Positions 52,403 to 60,597 of a stretch of 64,000 nucleotides of DNA are shown piece by piece. Source of the stretch: Hyphomicrobiales bacterium (lineage in GTDB: Bacteria > Pseudomonadota > Alphaproteobacteria > Rhizobiales > Rhizobiaceae); the NCBI GenBank assembly GCA_900471485.1, contig UCEU01000020.1, forward strand, positions 62,001 through 126,000, read 5' to 3'. Under the pieces are notes generated by a model. The model made no database searches. It was not told the origin of the DNA and saw nothing but the letters and a program-made list of their open reading frames with translations. Each line of letters starts with the position of its first letter. Position 1 is the stretch's first letter. A program made the position numbers and the translations under genes.

Positions 52403-53632
52403 ATGACGATTCAATTCAAGACCGGGCTCATGGCCCTTGCCTTGCTCGGCTCGACCGCGCTCGGCGCCATGACCGCCCAGGCCGCCGATCAGGAAATCAG
52501 CTGGATCTACTGCGGCGACAAGATCGACCCCATCCACGAGAAGTACATCAAGGAATGGGAAGGCAAGAATCCGGGCTGGAGCGTCAAGCCTGAAGTCGTC
52601 GGCTGGGAGCAGTGCCAGGACAAGGCAACGACGCTGGCTGCCGCCGGCACGCCCGTCGCCATGGCCTATGTAGGCTCGCGCACGCTGAAGGAATTCGCCC
52701 AGAACGACCTCATCGTTCCGGTGCCGATGACCGACGAAGAAAAGAAGAGCTACTATCCTAATATCGTCGATACAGTCACCTTCGACGGCAATCAGTGGGG
52801 CGTTCCGGTCGCCTTCTCGACCAAGGCCCTCTACTGGAACAAGGATATCTTCAAGCAGGCAGGCCTTGATCCCGAGAAGCCGCCGACAACCTGGGCCGAG
52901 GAAATCGCCGACGCCAAGCAGATCAAGGAAAAGACCGGCATCGCGGGCTACGGCCTGCCGGCCAAGACCTTCGACAACACCATGCACCAGTTCATGCATT
53001 GGGTTTACACCAATAACGGCAAGGTCATCGACGGCGACAAGATCGTCATCGACAGCCCCGAGGTTCTGGCTGCGCTCCAGGCCTACAAGGACATCACGCC
53101 CTATTCCGTCGAAGGCGCCACCGCCTACGAACAGAATGAAATCCGCGCCATCTTCCTCGATGGCAAGGTCGGCATGATCCAGGCCGGTTCGGGTGCTGCT
53201 GCCCGCCTCAAGGACACCAAGATCAACTGGGGCGTTGCGGCACTTCCGCTCGGACCTTCGGCCAAGGGCGAAGGCACGCTGCTCATCACCGACAGCCTTG
53301 CCGTCTTCAAGGGCTCCGGCGTGGAAGACAAGGCGATCGAATTCGCCAAGTATATCACCTCTCCGGGTCCGCAGGGCGAATACGAGCTCCAGGGCGGCGC
53401 CGGCCTGACGCCGCTGCGTCCGTCGGCCAAGGTTGACGAATTCGTCAAGGCCGATCCGTCGTGGAAGCCGTTCATCGACGGTATCCAGTTCGGTGGTCCC
53501 GAGCCGCTCTTCACGGATTACAAGGGTTTCCAGAACTCGATCATCGAGATGGTTCAGTCCGTCGTGACGGGCAAGGCCGAGCCGGCCGATGCCTTGAAGA
53601 AGGCTGCCGGCGAAATCGAAGCGTTCAAGTAA
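52403..53632 (+). CDS. ABC sugar importer solute-binding protein
   Basis: A 409-residue family 1 binding protein. The signal peptide ends at AQA-A near residue 27. The mature protein begins DQEISWIYCGDKIDPIHEKY and contains EVVGWEQCQDKATTLAAAGT; the two cysteines may form a disulfide. The ATG at 52403 follows GGGAGCATAAGA. It shares a predicted regulon with the M81/GH20 cluster, so an amino-sugar-containing ligand is a reasonable guess. Confidence 0.92.
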   Translation: MTIQFKTGLMALALLGSTALGAMTAQAADQEISWIYCGDKIDPIHEKYIKEWEGKNPGWSVKPEVVGWEQCQDKATTLAAAGTPVAMAYVGSRTLKEFAQNDLIVPVPMTDEEKKSYYPNIVDTVTFDGNQWGVPVAFSTKALYWNKDIFKQAGLDPEKPPTTWAEEIADAKQIKEKTGIAGYGLPAKTFDNTMHQFMHWVYTNNGKVIDGDKIVIDSPEVLAALQAYKDITPYSVEGATAYEQNEIRAIFLDGKVGMIQAGSGAAARLKDTKINWGVAALPLGPSAKGEGTLLITDSLAVFKGSGVEDKAIEFAKYITSPGPQGEYELQGGAGLTPLRPSAKVDEFVKADPSWKPFIDGIQFGGPEPLFTDYKGFQNSIIEMVQSVVTGKAEPADALKKAAGEIEAFK

Positions 53633-53642
53633 GCCTTTGTTG

Positions 53643-53669
53643 GGATCGCGGGCGCAACACCCGCGATCC
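53643..53669 (+). terminator. Intercistronic hairpin between binding protein and ATPase
   Basis: GGATCGCGGG and CCCGCGATCC form a perfect 10-base stem with loop CGCAACA, 10 bases after the binding-protein stop. Only a short TTCAT follows, so it is more likely an mRNA-stabilising or attenuating hairpin than a full terminator. It would let the binding protein be made in excess over the ATPase. Confidence 0.65.
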
Positions 53670-53719
53670 TTCATCTATTACGAATTAGCGCCGGGTGACG
53701 CGGCGACCGGAGACAGGTT

Positions 53720-54856
53720 TTGGGACAGCTTTTTCTCAACAAGGTTCAGAAGTTCTACGGCGACTTCGAGGTTCTCAAGAGCGTTCAGCTCGAGGTGAGG
53801 AACGGCGAATTCGTGGTCTTCGTCGGACCCTCCGGCTGTGGCAAGTCCACGCTGCTGCGCATGATCGCGGGCCTCGATGAAACCAGCGCCGGCGATATCG
53901 TCATCGATGGTGTCAGGGTCAACGAGTTGCCGCCGGTCAAGCGCGGCATCGCCATGGTGTTCCAGTCCTATGCGCTCTATCCGCACATGACGGTGTTCGA
54001 GAACATCGCCTTTCCGCTTCGCGTCGAGAAGATGGAAGAAGAAAAGCTGAAGGCCAAGGTCGAGAACGCCGCCCGCATTCTCCACCTTGATCAGCGCCTG
54101 CAGCAGAAGCCCGGCATGCTGTCGGGTGGCCAGCGTCAGCGCGTGGCGATCGGCCGCGCCATCGTGCGCGAACCGAAGATCTTCCTGTTCGACGAGCCGC
54201 TTTCCAACCTCGACGCGGCGCTGCGCGCCGACATGCGCATCGAGCTCGCCAAGCTGCACCGCCAGTTGAAGGCGACGATGATCTACGTCACCCACGACCA
54301 GGTCGAGGCGATGACGATGGCCGACCGGATCGTCGTCCTCAACGCCGGCGACATCGCCCAGACGGGCGCGCCGCTCGAGCTCTATCACAAGCCCGCCAAT
54401 CTCTTCGTTGCCGGCTTCATCGGCAATCCGAAGATGAACATTCTGCCCGTCACCTGCACCGGCGTCAGCGATGCCGGCGTCAGCGTCGATTACAAGGGGC
54501 AGAAGCTCACTATCCCCGTCGTTCCGCGCGATGTTGCGGTCGGCGCGACATTGTCACTCGGCGTTCGTCCGGAGCATATCCACATCGGATCGGGCGATAT
54601 TACCATCAACGTCACGCCGACGGTCATCGAGCGCCTCGGCGCGCAGACGGTTGCTTACGCCTCGCTTGACGGTGAGGGCGAGAATTTCTGCGCCACGCTG
54701 CCCGGTAGCGTCGGTGTTCGCGCCGAACAGCCGCTGGTCGCCGGCATCAATGCCGCCGACTGCCATCTGTTCGACGATGCGGGCCTAGCCTTCGAGCGCC
54801 GCGTCGAACTTACCGATATCGACCTCAATCTGCTCGGCTCGCCGACGGCGGCCTGA
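53720..54856 (+). CDS. ABC sugar importer ATP-binding protein (UgpC/MalK type), TTG start
   Basis: A 378-residue ATPase. Walker [10 protein letters not shown] lies at about residues 37-45, Q-loop [13 protein letters not shown] near 83, signature LSGGQRQRV near 135, Walker [12 protein letters not shown] near 158, and a MalK-type C-terminal domain with [11 protein letters not shown]. The start is TTG at 53720, 3 bases after GGAGACAGGT; no better ATG precedes the conserved [10 protein letters not shown]. It energises the 50632-53632 importer and could also serve the two importers in the window without ATPases. Confidence 0.92.
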   Translation: MGQLFLNKVQKFYGDFEVLKSVQLEVRNGEFVVFVGPSGCGKSTLLRMIAGLDETSAGDIVIDGVRVNELPPVKRGIAMVFQSYALYPHMTVFENIAFPLRVEKMEEEKLKAKVENAARILHLDQRLQQKPGMLSGGQRQRVAIGRAIVREPKIFLFDEPLSNLDAALRADMRIELAKLHRQLKATMIYVTHDQVEAMTMADRIVVLNAGDIAQTGAPLELYHKPANLFVAGFIGNPKMNILPVTCTGVSDAGVSVDYKGQKLTIPVVPRDVAVGATLSLGVRPEHIHIGSGDITINVTPTVIERLGAQTVAYASLDGEGENFCATLPGSVGVRAEQPLVAGINAADCHLFDDAGLAFERRVELTDIDLNLLGSPTAA

Positions 54857-54857
54857 T

Positions 54858-55160
54858 CTATCGATCGAGGAAGTGCCAGAAGAGATTGTTGACCGGATAG
54901 GAGAACGAGCCCCGGTCGGTGAAACCCTGACGGCTGAGGCAGCTGCGCAGCGCCGTTACATAGAGCAGGCTGGCCGTGTCTATCGAACCGCGATACTCCG
55001 CCTCAGGCTCGCAGTAACGCAAGGCACGGTCGTATCTGGCAAGCAGCACCGGATCTGAATCGGCCCTTACGCCGCCGGTGATCTGCCACTCATGTGGCGC
55101 CTCGGCTGCCGAGACCAACGCCAGGCTTGCCGCTATTCCCATTGCCACCAGAATTCGCAT
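54858..55160 (-). CDS. Small exported hypothetical protein
   Basis: A 100-residue protein. A signal peptide of about 20 residues ends near AEA-P. The mature part (HEWQITGGVRADSDPVLLAR) has two cysteines about 24 residues apart that could form a disulfide, and no family I recognise. It ends one base from the convergent ATPase gene. The ribosome site is GGGGAGGT. Probably periplasmic; function unknown. Confidence 0.7.
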   Translation of the reverse strand: MRILVAMGIAASLALVSAAEAPHEWQITGGVRADSDPVLLARYDRALRYCEPEAEYRGSIDTASLLYVTALRSCLSRQGFTDRGSFSYPVNNLFWHFLDR

Positions 55161-55291
55161 CGAACCGACCTCCCCTGCGCGCGCCCATTGCGCACGGCTT
55201 AGAAGAAGATGCGCGCGAAATACACAACGTCAAGCCCTGTCCGAAACGGCGTTTCGGCAAGGAAAACAAAAGGTGAGCGTATCCGGATCGG

Positions 55292-56392
55292 TTACCAGAC
55301 CAGCCCGCGCGCCGCCACGTCCTCGACCCTCGTGACTATGCCATCGCGATGGAAGACCATCGTGTCGAAAAGGTTCGAGACGACGCATGTGTGGTTCGGG
55401 ATGATCCGGATCTTCTCACCGATCTCGGGGCGCTTCGCGCCGCACTTGCTGAGGTCGATAACCCCGTGTTCCTCGGAGAGACCGGTAACGACAGCTTCGG
55501 GATAGCCGACCACGGTGCCGTAGTCGGAAAAGCCGAGCAGGTCGGATGTCAGCGCCTTGGAGCCGGCGTCGATGACCGCACGGTCGGCGGTCGGGCGAGA
55601 AACCACCGTCGCCAGTACGTGCATGGCGCAATCGTCCTCGCCGCAATGGCCGGCGCGTACCATCGAGCGGTCGTTGTAGATGTAGGTGCCTGCGCGATGC
55701 TCGGTCGCGGCCGTCACGAGATGCGCTTCGAAGAGGCTCGGCGTGCCGCCGTTGCTGACGATCGGGCAGTCGATACCCTGTGCCTCCAGCAGCGCCAGCG
55801 TCTCGCTGAGAAATGCCTGCACCTCGGCGGCAGCGCCCGGCTTCGGGTAGTTCAGCAGGCCGCCGAAAATCAGTCCCTTTGCGTCATGAATACGCTTGGC
55901 CAGCGCAAGCGCCTCCGCCGGCGTCTGCACGCCGCAGCGCCCGCCGCCCGTGTCGCACTCCACCAGCACGGCCAGCGGCTTGCGGGTGGCAAACTGTGCC
56001 GAGAGGCCGTCGATGGTCACCGTGCTGTCGGCGACGACCTTTAGGCCGCCGATACGCCCGTTGAGGTCGGCCAGGCGTTCGAGCTTTTCAGGGCCGAGAA
56101 TATTGAAGGTGATGAGGATGTCGTCGAAGCCGGCAGCCGCGAAAACCTCGGCCTCGGTGATCTTCTGACAGTTGATGCCCTTGGCGCCGGCTGCGACTTG
56201 GGCGCTCGCCAGCGCCGGGATCTTGTGTGTCTTGATGTGCGGACGGAAGTTCAGCCCATGCTGGTCCATGTAGCTTTGCGTGCGCGCGATGTTCGCCGCC
56301 AGGCGATCCTCATCGATAATGGGACGCGGGGTCGAGAGGTCGGCGATCTTGTCGCCGGCCTTGGCCACGATGGCAAAGGGATTGTCCTGCAT
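55292..56392 (-). CDS. D-threonine-aldolase / D-serine-dehydratase-like PLP enzyme
   Basis: A 366-residue fold-III PLP enzyme (alanine-racemase N-terminal barrel plus D-serine-dehydratase-like C-terminal domain). The PLP lysine is K54 in RPHIKTHK; VECDTGGGRCGVQTP lies near residue 148, and the metal-binding H-x-C pair in IPNHTCVVSNLFD near 342. Relatives act on D-threonine, D-serine or related beta-hydroxy-D-amino acids. It ends a minus-strand operon after an M81 peptidase (1-base gap) and an NTF2-like gene, so D-configured beta-hydroxy amino acids are the likely substrates. Confidence 0.9.
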   Translation of the reverse strand: MQDNPFAIVAKAGDKIADLSTPRPIIDEDRLAANIARTQSYMDQHGLNFRPHIKTHKIPALASAQVAAGAKGINCQKITEAEVFAAAGFDDILITFNILGPEKLERLADLNGRIGGLKVVADSTVTIDGLSAQFATRKPLAVLVECDTGGGRCGVQTPAEALALAKRIHDAKGLIFGGLLNYPKPGAAAEVQAFLSETLALLEAQGIDCPIVSNGGTPSLFEAHLVTAATEHRAGTYIYNDRSMVRAGHCGEDDCAMHVLATVVSRPTADRAVIDAGSKALTSDLLGFSDYGTVVGYPEAVVTGLSEEHGVIDLSKCGAKRPEIGEKIRIIPNHTCVVSNLFDTMVFHRDGIVTRVEDVAARGLVW

Positions 56393-56393
56393 G

Positions 56394-57869
56394 TCACGCT
56401 GCTCCGCGTTCTGTGCCGTGGGGATCGGCGATCATCGGCCATATGGTTTTCGGCGCATGACGATAGGCCGTCTTGGCCGGATTGTTTGGATAAGGCGTGC
56501 CGGCCGAGCAGTAAATGATTTCCGACGCGATCTTGGAAAAGGAAGCGTAGAAATGGTTCGTCGACTTGATGACGAGGATTTTCTTCGACGTGGGATCGAT
56601 CCCCATCACCGAAAACAGGCTCGGATCGAAGCTCTGCGCGCGCGTCGAGTTGAGGATGATGTCGATGCCGTCGAGAACGATATGCGCGGCGTCGCCGAAT
56701 GGCGCGAAGCTCTCGCCGAAGCGCATTTCGGCATTCGCCACCAGCTTCACCACCTTCACGGTGCCATCCACCGGATTGCCGGTGCCGGGTGCCGACTTGG
56801 CGCCGAAGCGCAGCGGAATTTCCGCACCCTCGCCGGCGGCCATGCAGATCTGCACGGCCATCGGGTCCCAGATCGTGCCGATCGCGGTATCCTTGGCGCC
56901 GCGGGCGCGCAGTTCTTCCAATAGAACGGTGGCATCACCGGCCGTGCCGCCGCCCGGGTTGTCCCAGACGTCGGCGATGACGACTGGCCATGCCGTGGCT
57001 GCCATCGCCTGGGCGACTGCCTGCGTCTCGTCGATCTGCGGCATGATGAACGTGCCGCGCTTGGAGAACAGCTCGAGACCGAGCTCGCGCGCCAGCGCTT
57101 CGCCCTTGTCCGGTTTGCCATCGGTAACGACAAGCATCTTGGTGCCCATTTCGGGCACGTCGCCGGCCATGAAGCCGTGAATGACAGAGATGGAGAGAAT
57201 GTCCGGGTCCGATTGCTCGATCCCCATGATCCTGTCGACGAAGGAGCGCATCGGCTCGCGCGAGGTCGGGTAGACGTCGATCATCCGGCAGTCGAAGGCA
57301 GACATCACGGGTCTGACCCGGCCCTCCAGCGTATCGACCGCGATCCGCCACAGGTCCTCGGCGCGATCGACGAAATCGGTATGCGGAAATTCCTTAAAAT
57401 AGACGAAGACATCGGCCGCCTTCAGCCGCTTCGCCGTCAGGTGGCTGTGGGGATCGAGTTCGGCGCAGACGAGAATGTCGGGACCGACGATCTCACGCAC
57501 GCGCGTCAGTATATCGCCCTCGGTATCTTCGTAACCCGCCGCGACCATCGCCCCGTGCAGGCCGAGCACGACGGCATCCACCGGCATCGCCGCCGTCAGC
57601 TGCGTCAGCACCTCGTCGCGCAGGCTCTCATAGGTCGAGCGGCTGACCAGTCCGGCGGGGTCGGCCCAGGTGGCCGTGCCCTCGATCAGCTCCCAGCCCT
57701 TCTCGGCGCAGACACGCCTGCCGACCGTAATCGGTGCGGTGCAGAGCGTCGGCGTATCGGGATGCTCGCCGGGCGGCGCGTAGAGCGACGCCTCGAAGGC
57801 GCGTCGGTCGACGCAGATCGGAGAGAAAGTATTGGTCTCGGTTGCGAGCGCCGCCGTGAAAATGCGCAA
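56394..57869 (-). CDS. M81-family metallopeptidase (MlrC-like), copy 1
   Basis: A 491-residue zinc-dependent hydrolase. N-terminal RIFTAALATETNTFSP, then VLGLHGAMVAAGYEDTEGD and CAELDPHSHLT give the metal ligands (D-x-H), and ADVWDNPGGGTAGDA near residue 300 is the second family signature. MlrC of microcystin-degrading bacteria, the founder, cleaves linear peptides with unusual amino acids. Substrates of other M81 proteins are mostly unknown. No signal peptide, so it acts in the cytoplasm on an imported compound. Confidence 0.92.
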   Translation of the reverse strand: MRIFTAALATETNTFSPICVDRRAFEASLYAPPGEHPDTPTLCTAPITVGRRVCAEKGWELIEGTATWADPAGLVSRSTYESLRDEVLTQLTAAMPVDAVVLGLHGAMVAAGYEDTEGDILTRVREIVGPDILVCAELDPHSHLTAKRLKAADVFVYFKEFPHTDFVDRAEDLWRIAVDTLEGRVRPVMSAFDCRMIDVYPTSREPMRSFVDRIMGIEQSDPDILSISVIHGFMAGDVPEMGTKMLVVTDGKPDKGEALARELGLELFSKRGTFIMPQIDETQAVAQAMAATAWPVVIADVWDNPGGGTAGDATVLLEELRARGAKDTAIGTIWDPMAVQICMAAGEGAEIPLRFGAKSAPGTGNPVDGTVKVVKLVANAEMRFGESFAPFGDAAHIVLDGIDIILNSTRAQSFDPSLFSVMGIDPTSKKILVIKSTNHFYASFSKIASEIIYCSAGTPYPNNPAKTAYRHAPKTIWPMIADPHGTERGAA

Positions 57870-57889
57870 GGGTTTGGCCTTCTTGTTGA

Positions 57890-58375
57890 TCAGCCCATCG
57901 GGTTCGGCAGATAGCCTGTGAAGCCGCAGATCTTCCAGCGGCCCTCATGCTTGCGGCAGTAGTAGAGCGTCTGCCACTGCATGACATCCAGGCTGCCGTC
58001 GGCCCTCTTGATGCCGCCGTTGAACTTCTTGCGCACCAGCGCCATCTCGCCCTCGATCTCGATGTCTTCGAGCGTGGTCGTCGTGAAGATGGCGGTGCGG
58101 GTGTCCTCAGCGAAGGATTGCGTCGCGAAGTCCTTTGCCTGGCGCAGCCATTCGTCGCGATAGGCGGACAGGGCCGGGAAGGCGAGGCGCCATTTGTCGG
58201 GACTGGTCTCCTTGCGTCCGTCGATGCCGATGAAGCCTTCCTCTACAAAATCATGCTCCACCATCGACCAGTCGGCCGCCAGGAAGGCATCGATATCGCG
58301 CGGAACCAGCATCTCCCAGATGGCGTGTCTGGCTGCATCTGAAGCGGGAAAGGGATTTTGGAAAGGATCGCGCAT
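57890..58375 (-). CDS. NTF2-like (SnoaL-type) protein
   Basis: A 161-residue single-domain protein. Helical N-terminus, then the alpha+beta cone features LAADWSMVEHDFVEEGFIGI and VMQWQTLYYCRKHEGRWKIC, ending GFTGYLPNPMG. NTF2-like proteins may be isomerases, cyclases, hydrolases or non-catalytic binders; here no catalytic residues are certain. It opens the minus-strand operon with the M81 peptidase and the PLP enzyme and faces the RidA operon across a 112-base promoter region. Confidence 0.85.
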   Translation of the reverse strand: MRDPFQNPFPASDAARHAIWEMLVPRDIDAFLAADWSMVEHDFVEEGFIGIDGRKETSPDKWRLAFPALSAYRDEWLRQAKDFATQSFAEDTRTAIFTTTTLEDIEIEGEMALVRKKFNGGIKRADGSLDVMQWQTLYYCRKHEGRWKICGFTGYLPNPMG

Positions 58376-58389
58376 AAACTCCCTCGTAT

Positions 58390-58403
58390 TGAAATTCTTT
58401 TCA
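58390..58403. promoter_or_regulatory. Inverted repeat TGAAA-N4-TTTCA, candidate RpiR operator
   Basis: TGAAATTCTTTTCA lies 15 bases before the NTF2-like start in the divergent gap. Its core GAA-N6-TTC matches the general form of sites bound by RpiR/SIS regulators (compare GGAA-N6-TTCC for rhizobial IolR). The RpiR gene at 58900 is the local candidate. Confidence 0.5.
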
Positions 58404-58447
58404 TGATTGGCGTTTTTCGCTGGTCAAATTCCGCTTTCTATGGTCAC

Positions 58448-58470
58448 TTGTCAACTTATCACGAAAATAA
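58448..58470 (+). promoter_or_regulatory. Shared promoter motif TTGTCA-N7-ACGAAAATAA, second copy
   Basis: TTGTCA (58448-58453) and ACGAAAATAA (58461-58470) reproduce the motif at 49412-49434 with identical 7-base spacing, here 17 bases before the ridA-like start. Outside these two blocks the flanks differ. Confidence 0.55.
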
Positions 58471-58487
58471 TTTGCAAGGATCCGGCA

Positions 58488-58874
58488 ATGACCATCAAGC
58501 GCTACGGCACGGTTCAAAAGGGTGCAGGCGGCAAGCCGCTGCCGTTCGCACGCGCCGTGGAAGCGGACGGCTGGCTCTATGTCTCGGGTCAGGTCGCCAT
58601 GGAAAATGGCGAGATCATCGACGGCAATATCGTCGCGCAGACGCACAAGACCATCCAAAACGTCATCGCCATTCTCGAAGAAGCCGGCTACGGCCTCGAA
58701 CACGTCGTTCGCTGCGGCGTCTGGCTCGACGACCCGCGCGACTTCTGGACGTTCAACGGCATCTATCAGGAATATTTCGGCGAGCACCCGCCGGCGCGCG
58801 CCTGCGTGCAATCGTCGATGATGGTCGATTGCAAGGTTGAAATCGACTGCGTCGCCTATAAACCCAAGGATTGA
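58488..58874 (+). CDS. RidA family (reactive enamine/imine deaminase)
   Basis: A 128-residue YjgF/YER057c/UK114 protein. SGQVAMENGEIIDGNIVAQT near residue 28, VVRCGVWLDDPRDFWTFN near 68 and the active-site arginine in PPARACVQSSMM near 104 are all present. RidA proteins hydrolyse the enamine/imine intermediates that PLP dehydratases release, which fits the divergent D-serine-dehydratase-like enzyme. Start chosen at 58488 (AAGGA upstream); the frame extends back through the promoter. First gene of the plus-strand operon. Confidence 0.92.
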   Translation: MTIKRYGTVQKGAGGKPLPFARAVEADGWLYVSGQVAMENGEIIDGNIVAQTHKTIQNVIAILEEAGYGLEHVVRCGVWLDDPRDFWTFNGIYQEYFGEHPPARACVQSSMMVDCKVEIDCVAYKPKD

Positions 58875-58899
58875 ACGATCGAATCCAAGGGAGCCGGGC

Positions 58900-59763
58900 A
58901 TGGATATTTTCTCGACACTTCAGGAAGAAAAGGCCCGGCTTTCGCCCTCCGAAACCCGCATCGCCGATATCCTTCTCAATGATTTCGAATTCGCGGTGAA
59001 TGCCTCGATCATCGAGCTTGCCGAAAAGGCCGATGTGTCGCCGCCGACGGTAACCCGCTTTTGCCGCAGGCTCGGCTGCGAGAGCTTCGCCGATTTTAAG
59101 GTCCAGCTTGCCCGCACCGCCTATGTCGGCATGCGCTACCTCAAGCCGGAGCCGAAAAGCAGCAATCCGGCCGACGTGGCGCAGGATATCGTCACCAAGG
59201 CACAGAACGCGCTGTTCCTGCTGCATCGATCGCTCGATCTGGCCGCCATCGAGCTGGCGGCCGAGCGGCTGTCGCGCGCCGACATGATCTATGCCTTCGG
59301 ATCGGGCGGCAATTCGTCGATGGTCGCGAGCGAGCTGCAGAACCGCCTGTTCCGCTTCGGCCTGCACGTCACCGCCACCTCCGACCACAGCATGCAACTG
59401 ATGATGGCCGCCGCCGCCAAGCCGACGGATGTGCTGATCGGCTCGTCGTTCTCGGGGCGAAACAGCGAACTGGTCCGCGCCTTCGCGCTGGCGCGCGAGA
59501 CACGGGTGACGACGATCGCGCTCACGCAGAGCGGCAGTGCCGTGGCGCAGGCGGCGGAAATCGTCATTCCGATCGATCTGCAGGAAGGCAACAACATCTT
59601 CCGGCCGACCTCGACGCGCATCGCCTACATCGCCGCCATCGATATCCTCGCCAGCCTCGTCGCCTATGCGATCCAGCCGAAGGCGGCAGTGGCGCTGCGC
59701 CGCATCAAGCAACAGCTGGTCGCCCACCGCGATGGCGACGACCGCCAGCTGCTCGGGGACTGA
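58900..59763 (+). CDS. RpiR/MurR-family regulator with SIS domain
   Basis: A 287-residue regulator: N-terminal helix-turn-helix (about 1-78, ELAEKADVSPPTVTRFCRRL) and a SIS phosphosugar-binding domain (about 110-260, IYAFGSGGNSSMVASELQNR, then IGSSFSGRNSELVRA). Family members sense phosphorylated sugars such as GlcNAc-6-P or MurNAc-6-P. AAGGGAG lies 7 bases before ATG 58900. Its neighbours (RidA, SDR, GH20, M81) make it the cluster regulator, probably acting on the 58376-58487 gap. Confidence 0.92.
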   Translation: MDIFSTLQEEKARLSPSETRIADILLNDFEFAVNASIIELAEKADVSPPTVTRFCRRLGCESFADFKVQLARTAYVGMRYLKPEPKSSNPADVAQDIVTKAQNALFLLHRSLDLAAIELAAERLSRADMIYAFGSGGNSSMVASELQNRLFRFGLHVTATSDHSMQLMMAAAAKPTDVLIGSSFSGRNSELVRAFALARETRVTTIALTQSGSAVAQAAEIVIPIDLQEGNNIFRPTSTRIAYIAAIDILASLVAYAIQPKAAVALRRIKQQLVAHRDGDDRQLLGD

Positions 59764-59795
59764 CAATTCCATGCGATATCACGAGGGACCATAGA

Positions 59796-60572
59796 ATGAC
59801 GAAATCGGTAGCGATCGTAACCGGCGCCGCGGGCGATATCGGCCGTGCCATCGCCGCGCGGCTTGCCGGGGATCACGATGTGGTCCTGCTTGTCGATATC
59901 GATCTCGCCGCCGCCGAAAAGGCGGCTTCGGCACTCGGCCCGGCGGATCGCTTCGTTGCCGTCGCCTGCGATGTGACCGATGCCGGCAGTGTCGCCGAGA
60001 TGGCGGGCCGCGCCGCGGCGCTCGGCACCGTCGCCACGCTTGTCAACAACGCGGGTGCCGCCCGCGCCGTCAGCCTTCACGACACGACGCCGGAAATCTG
60101 GCGCATGGACAACGCGCTCAATCTGGAAGCGGCGTTCCTATGCTTCCGCGCGGTGGAGGACATGCTCAAAGCGTCGCGCGGGTCGGTGATCAACATTGCC
60201 TCGGTCAACGGCATGAATGTCTTCGGCCACCCCGCCTACAGCGCCGCCAAGGCCGGGCTGCTCCATCTTACCAAGCTGATCGCCGTCGAGTACGGCAAGT
60301 TCGGCATCCGCTCCAACGCCATCGCCCCGGGCACCGTCCGCACCCAGGCATGGGAAGCGCGGGCCGCGGCAAATCCCAATGTCTTCGAGGAGGCGCGGCG
60401 CTGGTATCCGCTGCAGCGTGTCGTCGATCCCAAGGATGTCGCCAATGCCGTCGGCTTCCTCGCCGGGCCGCTCGCCTCCGCCATCACGGGCGTCTGCCTT
60501 CCCGTCGATTGCGGCCTGACGGCCGGACAGGCGGAGCTGGCGCGCACCTTCTCGCAGTCCGAACACTACTGA
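59796..60572 (+). CDS. SDR-family oxidoreductase
   Basis: A 258-residue classical SDR. TGAAGDIG cofactor loop near residue 10, NNAG near 87, serine in NIASVNG, and active site YSAAK near 153, with a C-terminal LPVDCGLTAG. It would oxidise or reduce a hydroxyl/keto group in the cytoplasm with NAD(P). It follows the RpiR gene by 32 bases and precedes the hexosaminidase by 25. A sugar or hydroxy-acid intermediate is the likely substrate. Confidence 0.92.
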   Translation: MTKSVAIVTGAAGDIGRAIAARLAGDHDVVLLVDIDLAAAEKAASALGPADRFVAVACDVTDAGSVAEMAGRAAALGTVATLVNNAGAARAVSLHDTTPEIWRMDNALNLEAAFLCFRAVEDMLKASRGSVINIASVNGMNVFGHPAYSAAKAGLLHLTKLIAVEYGKFGIRSNAIAPGTVRTQAWEARAAANPNVFEEARRWYPLQRVVDPKDVANAVGFLAGPLASAITGVCLPVDCGLTAGQAELARTFSQSEHY

Positions 60573-60597
60573 CAATCATAATAAGAGAGGAACAGAT

